A stretch of 64,000 nucleotides of DNA, taken from contig CM055889.1 of assembly GCA_029582165.1 (NCBI GenBank), positions 27,644,927 to 27,708,926 of the forward strand. The letters run 5' to 3'. Source of the DNA: Portulaca oleracea (lineage: Eukaryota > Streptophyta > Magnoliopsida > Caryophyllales > Portulacaceae). The position numbers and the translations under genes are program-made. This document shows, one piece after another, positions 18,990 to 29,697 of the stretch; the first letter of the stretch is position 1, and every line of letters starts with the position of its first letter. The notes under the pieces are model-generated. The model was not told the DNA's origin. It did not search any database and saw only the letters and a list, made by a program, of their open reading frames with translations.

Positions 18990-21900
18990 ATGGAAAAGTA
19001 CGAGGTGGTGAAGCAGCTTGGAGCTGGGAATTTCGGGGTTGCTAGGCTTATGCGTCACAAACTGACCAAGGAGCTTATTGCCATCAAGTACATAGAACGT
19101 GGCCATAAGGTGATCTACTTCACACTAAATTACTAAGTCTTATTAATACTAGCCTGATTGTCTCTCTACGTACTGCTTGAATTCGTGTTATGGGAGTTAT
19201 ATGTGCAGATTGATGACAACGTTGCAAGAGAAATCATCAATCATAGGTCACTTCGTCATCCTAACATCATTCGATTTAAGGAGGTATGTACGTACGTAAG
19301 TAGCATATATAAACTAAGTTTGGGTACGTACGTATTAGAAGAACTTGGTTGATGATGATGTGGTACGGTGTGTATCAGGTGGTACTAACACCAACCCATT
19401 TGGGGATTGTTATGGAATATGCTGCTGGTGGAGAGTTGTTCGATCGAATCTGCACTGCTGGTCGTTTTAGTGAGGATGAGGTACCTCTCCATCCCTTTGC
19501 CTCATCATCCTTTTCTCTCTTGTCTTTCGTTGTTTTCATAGCTAGCTAGTTATGAGCCTACAACACCCATATTCCTTTTCAAAACAAGGAAACAAGAAGA
19601 AACCAATTTTCGGAATCTTTTTCATCTTAATTAACTGTCCCCCTATCCAGTCTTTAAATTATTCTATTATTATATGTACCTCATTTTTGTAGAGTACTTC
19701 CTTCTTCTGGTCTTTGGAAATTTGGTATTAAAATTTGAAAATTATGACAATAAGTTTTTAAATACTCCCTCCTTTCCATATTATCTGTCACTTTAACTAA
19801 CTTTCTTTTTTCCCATAATATCTGTTATCTTACAATTCCAATAACACATTAATTACTAATTTATCAAATTATACATCTTTTTCATCCACTTTTCTTTATT
19901 TTTCACCATTTTTCTTTATTATTCACCATTTTTCTTTTTTATTCAACTTTTTCTCATTTCCAAGAATGCAAACTAATGCAAATTGATATTGGTTTTGTCA
20001 ATCATGTCTTAAGTGACAAATAAAATGGGAAGGAGGGAGTATATATATACAATGACGTGTTATACGTAGTTGTTATCATTAGATTTATAATGAAAAATAT
20101 TATCTTTAAAGGTATAATATTGTAATTATTAGTAAAATATTACTATAAAAAATTATTAATCAAAGAGTAAGATTAGAAAATATGACAGTGAACTAAGTTA
20201 CCATTAATATGCAAGGGATGAAGTAGTAGACAGTCATTGATTTTTAATCTAGGGTCCACTGAAAACAATCTTGATGTAATCTAGGTTAAGGATTAGATCC
20301 TCATATCTGTGAATAATTAAGCAGAACTCACATCAAATCTATATGAATTTGTTTGGATTGAACTAATTTTGGGTCATTTCTAAATTCTAATGGATTTTTT
20401 TTTTGGGTCGGTATGTCAACTTTTTGCATCAATTTAGCACAATGAATTCGTTTTTCTTCAAGAAATGTGGTTACTTTTTTCTGTAGGGGTCCATTCCATA
20501 TTAGAATATCTCCATTAATGGACGATTTGATAGGAAAATGTTGGAACCGTCAAATGCACCAGAACCATATATATGTGCATACTTTTCTCTCTTAGATTGA
20601 CTTTATACTATAAGAATTTTTTTACTACAATAAACCTTCGTATTTGCTGTATTTGGTAAGGACCCTCTTGGTAATTAGAGCATACTGTTGTATAGTTTGA
20701 ACTCTCAAGAACTGAATCTGAATCTTACTAAAGAGTAAATATATGAAAAAAAAAACAGAAGAAAACCGCAACATGAAACAAACAAAAAATTATTTAGGGG
20801 TACCCTAACTTTTGGTGAAATGTTTTTCCGGTACCCCAACTTTTAAAAATTAATTTTGGGGTACCCTAACTTTTAGAATTAGAAATAATTAGGTGAATTT
20901 TCGGCCAATGATTTGAATTCACCGGTGAATTTTAGGCGGGAAATTGATTAAGTGTATTTGTGGAGGAAAATGTCGTTTGTTTTTGTCGATGAAAATGTCG
21001 TTTGTTTTTTTGGACGAAAATGATTTGAATCAATCGAAGTTTCACCAGAAATTCACCTAGTGATTTCTAATCCTAAAAGTAAGGGTACCCCAAAATTAGT
21101 TTTGAAAAGTTAGGGTACCAAACAATTGTTTCTTCAAAAGTTAGGGTACATCTAAGTAATTTACTCTGAAACAAAGGCTTTATATTAATTTCTCCCTAAA
21201 ATTAAAAAAATAAATTGGATTATATTTCTTCTCGTGTTTCCCAGTAGTCTTGATGCGAAAATATTGTGTTATACATGATTTGTGCAGGCTAGATACTTCT
21301 TCCAGCAGCTTATCTCCGGTGTTAGTTTCTGTCATTCCATGGTAAGAACTATGAAGCAACTCCTTCCCAGTAACATTATACTTGTAATTGAGGCAGAGGT
21401 AAATATGCATTATGCTTGATCATATCATTTAATTTTTTTACAGCAAATATGCCATAGAGATTTAAAATTAGAGAATACACTGTTGGATGGAAGTCGTGCT
21501 CCCCGCCTCAAGATCTGTGACTTTGGTTATTCCAAGGTTCGATAAATCTACCAACTCATCAACTTTGATAATAGTTAGCACGTACTACCTCCGTCGCTTT
21601 TTAATTGTCTAATTACTTAATTTCTCCGTCCCTTTTTATTTGTCTAATTACCTAACTTTTACATTTCCAATAACTATAATACCCATTCTACCCTTAATAA
21701 ATGTAATTTTTACATTTTTCCAAGGGTATTTTCAAGGACATTTTTGACAATGTATAAATATTTTGTTCCATTCCCTATATTCCTTAGTTTTGTGAAAGTA
21801 GTTTTAGGGACAATTAATCAGGGACGGAGGTAGTACGTGTTTATTTGTGTCACCAAGTTGCTATAATATTTAAATCCATCAGTTTGTACTGATTTGTTTA

Positions 21901-24028
21901 TTGTAAATTTGGAATTTTAGTCTTCTCTTCTGCATTCGAGACCAAAGTCAACAGTGGGGACTCCTGCATACATAGCACCAGAAGTACTTTCACGGCGAGA
22001 ATATGATGGAAAGGTTAGTCTAGTTCTTGATGGATCTAAGTCAGTAAATTAAATTGTATAGCAATTGGAACTTGCATTCTACAAAATACAATTAAAAAGT
22101 TTCAAACAGCCTTCTAAGGAATTAATGGATAGAGTACTATAAACAAAGGCATATGATCGGGTTGCTTAGTTTATAGGTTTGGTGGTCCACCGCATGTGAC
22201 CACATGTTGTGAACTCCATTTGATGCAATCTTAAGTGCATTCTAATTTTAGCAATAGATTTGTCGGTCCATCTTACATTAATTAAGCCTCAGTTAATTTA
22301 GGTCTTTGTAGTCTACTTTGGTGTCATTAGATCGATCTTCATGTGCCTAAACTACTACTCCCTCGGTCTCATATTAACACTTTAACTAATTTATTTTGTC
22401 TCAAAATATTTGTCACTTTTCTATTCTCAATACCTAATTTAATTATTTTATATTATTTATTAGAGAGAGAAAAATAAAATACAATTGAGCTTTGGTAGTT
22501 ATTATAGTTATATATTGGTATGTGTGAAAAGTTCAATTCCGTCAATTAATTTGGGACGGAGAGGGTAGTACGCATTTATGGACTTATGATTTAACCGTAA
22601 AATGGGAAGAGGAGATTGGGGGTTTCTGATATCTTTTTTAAAATAACAAGCCAACGGATCGCCGTTATTGAAGTTCTTGAATCGGATCGCCGTTATTGAA
22701 GTTCTTGAATCTTAGTTACAGATGCATGTTGTACAGTGGGATGGGATCGATGTCGCTTTAGTCACCCATAAAGTAATTAAATTCTCATTCAATACAAGGA
22801 TACACTTTGTAGAATTTGGTGGAAGTGTCATGGACGGCATAGAAAACCGTGATTCTTTAGAGAATGGTGCTTGAGAATTTACCTCTCGGTGCACTATTTC
22901 TTGAGTCCGGTAGTTAGGGCATGTTTGGAGAGAAAAATGGAATGGAATGGGTATGGAATTAGATATCTAGAGGGTTGGGAATAGAATTTGATTCCAAAAT
23001 AGAAAGTGTTTGGTGAGAGAAGGGAATGGAATAAGGCAAGGGTTCTAATTTCACCCTTTTGATACCCCTATATATGGGAGGGTTCTAATTCCACCCTTTT
23101 GAGGGGGATTACAAACCTGGGGGTTTCCCAATCCCATTCCAAAAATTCTTCACCAAACACCAAAAAAAGGAATTGGATACCTATCCCACCCTTATTCCAT
23201 TCCATTTTTCTCTCCAAACATGAGTGTTTTCAGTTATGCTGAAGTTGATGTGATGTTTAGATGGCAGATGTGTGGTCATGTGGAGTGACCCTTTACGTGA
23301 TGCTAGTAGGAGGATACCCTTTTGAAGATCCACAAGATCCAAAAAACTTCAGGAAAACAATTACAGTAAGTTTTCACTTGCATGGTTTTTAACTCATGAT
23401 GATTCTGCCCCTACTCATGTAGTAAACTGACTAGTTGCATCAACTGTGAATTGGACTGCAGAGAATTATGAACGTGCAGTACAAGATCCCAGAATACGTT
23501 CACATATCACAGGATTGCAAAAATTTGCTAGCTCGAATCTTCACTACCAGCCCATCAAGGGTACGTATGCCGGCAGTTGCGTCAAGAATTCCTTGTAAAT
23601 TGATTTGCCTGATGATTTAATTAGTAGCTCTATCCAGCTAATTAACTCACTGTGATATGATCATGTGTCTGTAGAGAATTAGCATAAGGGAAATCAAAAG
23701 TCATCCGTGGTTCCTAAAGAATCTGCCAAAGGAGCTGACAGAGCAAGGGCAGGTAGTGTACTATCAAAGAGATAATCCAAGCTTGGCTTCTCTCCAAAGT
23801 GTAGAACAGATCATGAAAATTGTGAACGAGGCCAAGAAGCCTGGGGCAGTTTCAAGGGGTATCCCTAGATGGGGGGCTGAGACTGGGGATGATGATGATG
23901 ATGAGAAAGAAGAAGGCGGACAAATAGAAGACCAACTTGAGCAAGAGGAGGAGGATGAGAATGACGAAGATGTGTATGACAAAACTGTCAAACAAGTCCA
24001 AGCCAGTGGAGAGTTCGTTGTCACCTAA
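18990..24028 (+). CDS. SnRK2: SnRK2-type Ser/Thr protein kinase, subclass I (9 exons)
   Basis: Cytosolic/nuclear kinase of osmotic and salt stress signalling. Exons: 18990-19109, 19209-19283, 19379-19480, 21288-21341, 21444-21536, 21921-22013, 23261-23365, 23462-23560, 23675-24028; all introns GT-AG and phase 0, giving 364 residues, the usual family size. ATG 18990 (MEKYEVVK) is chosen over the in-frame ATG 18945 because family members start there. Motifs: glycine loop GAGNFG (11-16), Lys33, HRD with Asp123, DFG with Asp143, activation loop with Ser154 and Ser158, APE, SnRK2 box [16 protein letters not shown], acidic C-terminal patch, end [13 protein letters not shown]. The tail and [35 protein letters not shown] fit Arabidopsis SnRK2.1/2.4/2.5/2.10 rather than the ABA-activated subclass III. 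Introns 3, 5 and 6 hold MITEs. No disabling change seen. Confidence 0.95.
19765..20039. mobile_element. Stowaway-type MITE in SnRK2 intron 3
   Basis: Terminal inverted repeats CTCCCTCCTTTCCAT.. and ..ATGGGAAGGAGGGAG are flanked by TA dinucleotides at 19763-19764 and 20040-20041. The ~275-bp size, TA duplication and CTCCCTCC end are diagnostic of Tc1/mariner Stowaway MITEs. Confidence 0.85.
20787..21165. mobile_element. Inverted-repeat MITE in SnRK2 intron 3
   Basis: Motifs GGGGTACCCTAACTTTT and GGTACCCCAACTTTT at 20795-20880 are mirrored by AAAAGTTAGGGTAC / AAGTAAGGGTACCCC at 21075-21150. The central part has a duplicated TGTCGTTTGTTTTTGT segment (20970-21010). The element ends about 120 bp before exon 4. 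The family is unassigned. Confidence 0.65.
21585..21833. mobile_element. Stowaway-type MITE in SnRK2 intron 5
   Basis: Ends CTACCTCCGTC.. and ..GACGGAGGTAG are flanked by TA at 21583-21584 and 21834-21835; about 249 bp. The left end carries a second, internal copy of the terminus (TTTCTCCGTCCCTTTTTATT at ~21620) with TTGTCTAATTAC repeated, so the end was duplicated. Confidence 0.85.
22355..22568. mobile_element. Stowaway-type MITE in SnRK2 intron 6
   Basis: Left end CTACTCCCTCGGTCTC and right end GGGACGGAGAGGGTAG are near-complementary and flanked by TA at 22353-22354 and 22569-22570. At ~214 bp it matches the Stowaway pattern, with more diverged ends than the other two copies. Confidence 0.75.
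22655..22710. repeat. 28-bp tandem duplication in SnRK2 intron 6
   Basis: A 28-bp block starting CGGATCGCCGTTATTGAAG is repeated head-to-tail at 22655 and 22683 with no visible mismatch, indicating a recent slippage or repair duplication. Confidence 0.9.
22918..23222. mobile_element. Inverted-repeat MITE in SnRK2 intron 6 (Tourist-like end)
   Basis: Starts GGGCATGTTTGGAGAGAAAA and ends TTTTCTCTCCAAACATG, mirror images. Inner arms (TGGAATGGAATGGGTATG.. / ..TTATTCCATTCCA) are also complementary. The GGGC-TGTTTGG end resembles Tourist (PIF/Harbinger) MITEs, but a TTA/TAA target duplication was not clean, so hAT is possible. It ends about 40 bp before exon 7. Confidence 0.7.
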
Positions 24029-24195
24029 TTAAACTTTTCTATTCTTCTTTAAACCTCTATTAATCTCTATCTTCATTATTCTTATTTTTCTTCATCACTT
24101 CATACAAAGCATCTAATATCAACCCAAGAATAGTTGTCCGTGTTTGGGATTGTAATTTACTAATTTTGTGTAACTTGGTACTTTCAATATCATGT

Positions 24196-24201
24196 AATAA
24201 A
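24196..24201 (+). terminator. Putative poly(A) signal of SnRK2
   Basis: AATAAA about 170 bp after the stop codon, at a normal plant 3' UTR distance. An upstream TGTAAT/TTTGTGTAA-rich element is also present. Confidence 0.5.
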
Positions 24202-24239
24202 CATGAGACTCCATGTCAAAAGTTTCTGTTTTTCACATT

Positions 24240-26389
24240 TTCACCCTTTTTTGTTCCGAGAGTCTTGTTTGCGATCGGTGAAGTTTAGTTCATTCGCCGG
24301 TTAAGTTATTAGCGAAATGATAAATACGTTGAGTCGAGATGATTAATAACCATTTTAAATTTTATTTAAATCATTCAAAAAAATTAAATACAAGGATATT
24401 TAAATCACTATATAGATGTATTTCATTACTTTAAGGGTTCTTGACAGATGGGTCTCACTCAAGTGTGCTGACAACGAGCCTCAAAATATCGAATCACGCA
24501 CTCGCAATAATGACCGAGTCAAAAAGCTCTGGTGATATGGGAGGATGAAAAGGGTTGACAAAAGAAGGTAAGCCTGACGATGGCCAGACAGGTTCATGAG
24601 GCACTTGGTGAAAAGTGAACATGATGGTAACTAGGGTTCAAAGGTCGAATATGGGCATGTCATGATTGCTAGACGACCATGTTTTAGCTAAGGCTAGATG
24701 ATTGGCAAGGGTGAAGTCACCTTTTAGGAGATGGGGTGGGGGAATGGTCGAGATGGATTCATGTCATAGGAATAGAGATAGTTGGCTATTTGGATGTGAA
24801 GGTGATCCAAGTCTGACGGAAGGAAAGTAGGGGAATTATGATGGCGGGATGTGAAATTATTTCAACATCCAGGGTTTACTCTCCTTTTGTACAACTTGCC
24901 AGGACAGGTTTTCAGGCTAGCATCTCTTACTCTCTCTCACTCCTTTTGCCTAGCTCGAGATTCTGAGCTAGCCTCTCTAATTTTTCTCAAAGACCAAATT
25001 ATGGGACAAAGGATGCTCTTTTAAGGCGAATTGCAGCGTTCGGGCCTCAAAGAGATTCTCCTAAGTATCTGATGTGGAATCAGGCCAGTCATAGTTCATA
25101 AGGTGCAACTTTAAAGGATTGGTGCCTTGAGGAGGGGTTGGTGAGGTAGGCTTCAGGATGGTTATGGATGCAAAAGCGTGATGGCGATGTGAAGGCTTTG
25201 GGCATAAGGCTTGAGAGCAATCCGGAAGATTTATGAAGGGCTTTTCAGTGTGCGTGACTATTAGCTCCGTCTTCGGTTTCCCATCCTCCTTTTTCTCTTT
25301 TTTTTTGCCTTTCTTATTCCTTTTCTCTCTTTTTTTTTTGTTGGTATGGTTTGAGATATGGACGGTCCAAACGGGGTTTACTCTCCCAGCACAGGTTTTT
25401 CCATACGCAAACAAAGTGTTGAAGGGACATGAATGTAGTACACTCATGTCGACCTATGTTGGTTGACCAACTAGGAACTCTCTCTTTTTTTTTTTTTTTT
25501 TGCTTTCTTCTGTCTCTTTTTTTCTCGACCTTCTTCTTCATGAGATTGAATCTTGCTTTCTTTTATGATGATATTAGTCACAAACACCTTTTCACTTTGG
25601 GGTAGATATAGAGTGGTCATGAGGAGAATGATCGGGTTGGTTAAGGCTAAGGGTTTTTGAACGGTGATTGTTATGAGTGATGCAAAGAGAGATAATCACA
25701 AGACACCTTTTCGATTTAGGGTAGATATATATGGAGTGGTCATGTGGAGAATGACCGGGTTAGTCAAGGCTAAGGGTTTTCGAATGGTGACTGTTACGAG
25801 TGATGCAAGATTTGGTGAATGGGAATATGGGATAAAGATGTAGGTGACAAATAGGGACAGATGTTGTGGGTGAATGGGAAGGTGACCAGTGATAAAGATG
25901 GTGAGGTGGTAGCCTCCTGTCCTAGACATATTTTATTCACGTTGTTGGTCAGGGAGCATAAAGATTTCCACTTTCAAGAGACTGGTGGTTTTGGTCTTTT
26001 CTCCTTGTGCCCATCATGCTTGACGAATATAGACTTGCTTCTCTCTTTTTTTGTTTTTTTTTCTCTTTTCTTTAATTTTATTTTAAACCTTGGATATGTA
26101 GGTTGAAAAACTTGATGAACGGAAGGGTATATGAGGGTGATGTTAGATGGATATGTCAGACTTGGATGTTAAAACTAATGAATGGGTGAAGGAGCTTTTC
26201 AACTCTAATTAAGAGTACATGCACGAGATTCTCTAACAATCACAATCAAATAGATGCATCTCATTGAATTCAAATGACAAGCAAATCAAAGACCGACTCA
26301 ATGCACCCCTAATGACTTTGAAACAGAATGCTCAAAGGAATTTAGACCCTAGCTAACTTCAAAGTCTCCTTCCTATTGACTGCTCCTTG
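24240..26389. other. Non-coding DNA of unknown origin
   Basis: About 2.1 kb with T-rich or pyrimidine-rich tracts (25284-25340, 25483-25500, 26040-26090), imperfect internal repeats and no domain-bearing ORF. A GGTTTACTCTCC..ACAGGTTTT block recurs at 24875 and 25374. It may be untranslated retroelement sequence (the side next to copy 3), but no LTR or primer site was found. Confidence 0.5.
25575..25812. repeat. ~123-bp tandem duplication
   Basis: The segment from ~25577 (ACAAACACCTTTTC..GGGTAGATATA..GGTCATG..GAGAATGA) is repeated from ~25700 with scattered substitutions and a few small indels, including the end GAGTGATGCAA. Two copies, head-to-tail. Confidence 0.8.
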
Positions 26390-26438
26390 AGAGTCGTTGC
26401 TCTAGTTGCCTTTTTATGCTGCTTTTGGCAGGGGCAGT
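26390..26438 (-). pseudogene. Tat copy 3 gag remnant left of inserted element
   Basis: Read on minus, the bases just left of the gag-only element encode LPLPKAA, which continues the copy 3 gag frame that breaks off at 31630 after MIRSGKLP (copies 1 and 2 have LPMPKAA at this point). The bases ggcag are shared by both sides as the target duplication. Similarity ends within ~40 bp, so copy 3 is truncated here. Confidence 0.75.
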
Positions 26439-27579
26439 GGAGCATATCAGGATGGGGCCTAAACCTCGAGATCCATGGTTTCCAAGTCTATCCGCGCCCC
26501 CTCCCGAGAACCCGGGCGAAACAACTCCAAGATCGGGTATGGAGTCCATTTCAAGGTGGACCCGGGGCCTTGGAGTCGTATTCGGGTCATCACCAGGTGC
26601 GGTATCCACTTCAAATAGGATCCCGGACTATGAGAAATGGACGTGCCTTCACTCTTTGGCTCATAACTCCTTCATTACCACTCCGTTGAGTCTCAAATTT
26701 TGGGAGCATAAGGTACACACCGAGAGCTTTCCATTGATATCTTTTGGGCCTAAAAAGAAGCTCAAATGAAGAAGTTATGCGTGTTTGAAGTCGGTAGAAG
26801 AAAACTGCCCCGAAGGACGTCGCACCCGCGACGCATATGGTCACACCCGCGACCACCTTCTGCCAGATGCTGACTGCTGCATCCAAAAGGACGTCGCACC
26901 CGCGACATATGGGGTTGCACCCACGACCTCCCACTGTCCAGTTGCTGATGCTTCGTCCGTTTGGTGCGTAGCGCCCGCGATGCATCTTGACGCGCCCGCG
27001 ATATCCATTGCCTACCACCGATGGTGCCGCCGATCGGTCGAGACCGTCACGCCCTCGACGACCTATTTCTGCGCGTGTTTATTTCCCCAAAACGCTGTAT
27101 TTTGATTTTTTCCCCCTTTTAGTATAAATACCCCCTTAGCTTATTTTCCAGGATAGTTTTCGATGATATGAATGTAATGCTTATGCATTTTACGGTTTTC
27201 CCTAGTTTTCTCTCAAATCTTATTTACTTTATCCAATTAATTTGGAGGTGTTTCAAGTCATCTCTTTATTGATCATTTGGTGGATTTTTCCTTTATGATG
27301 ATCATGGTGGGGTGTTAGGCCATTGGTGGTGGTTCTACCTTTATCTAAGGTCATATCGAATCCTTCTAGTGTTCAAGCTCATGGTTGGATAATTTTGATT
27401 CCTTTTCCAAGTTATTAATCATTTATCAAGAAGATTGTTATTATTTAAAGCATGGATGGGTGATTGGGTTTCATTTCCACATCAAAGTTCATGGGTGTTC
27501 AATGGTTTTTCTCTCATCCCCTCAACCTAACATCAACTACTCAAGCTATTTCATTACATCCCTCCATTCACACGCTCTA
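26439..27579 (+). repeat. 5' LTR of gag-only element
   Basis: Begins TGGAGCATA and ends CGCTCTA, two bases before the primer site. It contains the palindrome array (26819-27059), a TATAAATA box at 27123-27130, then the transcribed part. It differs from the 3' LTR by substitutions, a ~90-bp deletion after ~26630, and one extra palindrome. Confidence 0.9.
26819..27059. repeat. Palindrome-pair array in 5' LTR (GTCGCACCCGCGAC type)
   Basis: Pairs of 14-base GTCGC..GCGAC motifs start at 26819/26840, 26893/26914 and 26968/26989, all 21 bp apart within pairs and 74 and 75 bp between pairs. A weaker pair is at ~27025/27046. The array ends about 65 bp upstream of the TATA box. Confidence 0.88.
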
Positions 27580-27581
27580 TT

Positions 27582-27593
27582 TGGTATCAGAGC
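27582..27593 (+). promoter_or_regulatory. Primer-binding site, tRNA-iMet type
   Basis: TGGTATCAGAGC is the standard initiator-Met primer site of plant LTR elements, two bases after the LTR end. Confidence 0.95.
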
Positions 27594-27645
27594 TATGGTT
27601 TCTCTAGCTTGAGTTTTATTCATTGTTCTTGCTAGTGTGTTCTCT

Positions 27646-28220
27646 AGGGGTTGGAAAAAATCCATAATCCGTGATCCGATCCAAAAATCCGATTATCCGA
27701 TCCAAAAAGAGCGACAATTGGCAGATAAATTTTGAAGTTGGCGGATCGGTTAACCGATCCAAATTTTTTCCTCGGATCACGGATCGGATACAGATCGAGG
27801 ATTGAAAAATCCGAATAATCTATCTGTTGTCCGAAAATTCGAAAATAATTAATTTTCAACTTTGAACCCCTCAAATGTTATTTTTTTGTTGTAAATTAGT
27901 AGTCATTAGCGTAGAAATGTATCACAATACATAAAGTTTACAATTTTGAACCCATTAAGGTAAGAAGGACAATGATTATTATTATATGAGTGCTTTATAA
28001 TCCATGGATATACGGTTATCGGATCCGAAATTCGGTTATCCGACACTTTCGGATCGGATATGGATCGCAAATTTTATTATCTGACAATTCGGTTAACCGA
28101 AAGTCAGGTTAACCAAAACATTCGGATCGGATACGGATCATGATTTTAACTATCCGAACATACGGTTAACCGATCCAAATTTATGTTCGGATCGGTTATC
28201 CGATCTGCGCCCACCCCAAA
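27646..28220. mobile_element. hAT-type MITE inside the gag-only element
   Basis: The element starts AGGGGTTGG and ends CCACCCCAAA, with a perfect 8-bp target duplication tgttctct at 27638-27645 and 28221-28228, as made by hAT transposases. The interior is built of many copies of a GGATCGGTTAACCGATCC-like motif in both orientations, so it is highly self-complementary. No transposase. Confidence 0.9.
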
Positions 28221-28503
28221 TGTTCTCTAGTGTTGGTTTTTGTGGATTGTATGCAAATATTGGTGATCCCTATTCCCTTTGCAGTCCAAGAGTATTGGAA
28301 TACTTTCTATTGTATTTGTATTTGGTGTTTTTGAAGCAATATGGAGCTTTGAGGTGATGTTAGAAATTAGTGCCCGAAAGGTGTTCGACGAAATGTCAAT
28401 GTGAGAAAAACAGAAAGAACCCTTAGCCAAACACTAGCCAACTACGAAAGAACCCCCAGACTCCTCAAAATTGTCCGAAACACATATCGTCCTTCACCCT
28501 TCT

Positions 28504-29452
28504 CTCGATATGGACGAAGAAGTAAGCTCCACTGGAGAGAAATGAAGCCGACGCCGAAGTTCTCAAATTCGAGCTTTCGAGAACCGATTCACCACCATAG
28601 ACGAACGGTTCACCTCCATTAAGAATCGGAACTTCAATGTCGTGCGAACTCTTGACAACCTTAAGGTCCAAGTGAACAACCTAGCCCAAGAGTATCAAAC
28701 ACAACCCCGAGATGAATGAAGGAGGTCCACTCGTAGCCCTATCCATCCTCCTCCCTCCTATGAGTCGAGTGATGATGATAGAGACTCGCTTCGACGCCAT
28801 CGTCGATGGGAAGTGGTTGAGAAGCCCCTACAGAATGAATTATATGATATCGAAGCCAAGCTTCCAGAATTCAATGGCTTCACCGGCCCTGAAGACTATA
28901 TGGAATGGGTTCAAATCTTGGAGAGGAATTTTGAAACTAAGGGGTATGGCGATGAACATGCCTTCAAGGTTGCTCGATCGAAACTCACCGATGTTGCATC
29001 CCTTTGGTTTGAGAATGTCAAGGCGCAGCGAGCTAAAGAGGGTCGAGCAAAGGTCGCTTCATGGGCACGACTTAAGAGATTGATGAATCGACGATTCTTG
29101 CCTAACTTACAAGCGAGAGGTCCACCAAGAGTCCATTTCATCACTTGATGGGCGTGGAGAAGTTAAGCAAGCAAAGGTCAATCTCTTACCCGACAAGGGA
29201 ACTTCCATTGACCCTTGCGAGACTACTGAAGCTATTGTTGAAGCTCCATGCCACAACAAGGTTGAGAAAGAGGAAAGTTCAATGAATGGGGTTAATGTCG
29301 TTGTGACCAATGAAGGGGAAACTCTTGAGCTTCTTGGTATACATGGTGAGCTTGAGAAAGTTCCATGCCAAGGGGAGGATAAGAACATCGATCTTGCCCT
29401 TCCTCTTGTCCTTATTGAAGAATCCCAACAAGAGGCTCCGATGATCATCTAG
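28504..29452 (+). pseudogene. gag: gag of gag-only element
   Basis: From about 28512 a frame encodes an Arg/Glu-rich N-terminal coiled segment (FENRFTTIDERFTSIKNR, VRTLDNLKVQVNNLAQEY) with internal stops. A retrotransposon gag domain (PF03732-type) at 28850-29115 has LPEFNGFTGPEDYMEWVQIL, KLTDVASLWFENVK and WARLKRLMNRRFLPN. The frame changes near 29130, and an acidic C-terminal part (CETTEAIVEAPCHNKVEKEE .. VLIEESQQEAPMII) ends at 29452. It makes the capsid that would package the element RNA. No zinc knuckle was seen in what remains. Upstream ORF starts in other frames are unreliable. Confidence 0.75.
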
Positions 29453-29697
29453 ATATCGCTTTTTAAGGAGTCAAACAACAACTAGTTTACACCAATACCT
29501 CTCACCGTCTAGTCATTTATGATCTCCCCTACGAGAAGAATGAGGTAACTTCAAACTCACCTCTGAAATTCATTGAGACTTGCTTGGATGTTGGATGTTG
29601 CGACATAAAGTCTTTGGGTGAGTCGTGCATGACCTTTGGGAGACATTGATTGTTTGAGAATGTTTGTTGGCGTGATAAGTTGTATAATGAGCATGTG

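Noticed and set aside
25061..25447. Minus-strand 128-aa ORF after SnRK2
   Set aside because: Contains a poly-Lys stretch from T-rich DNA, no domain, and lies in repeat-like non-coding sequence.
26416..26769. Plus-strand ORFs in the gag-only element LTRs (also 30300-30762)
   Set aside because: They lie in LTR sequence, differ in frame and end between the two LTR copies, and carry no domain.
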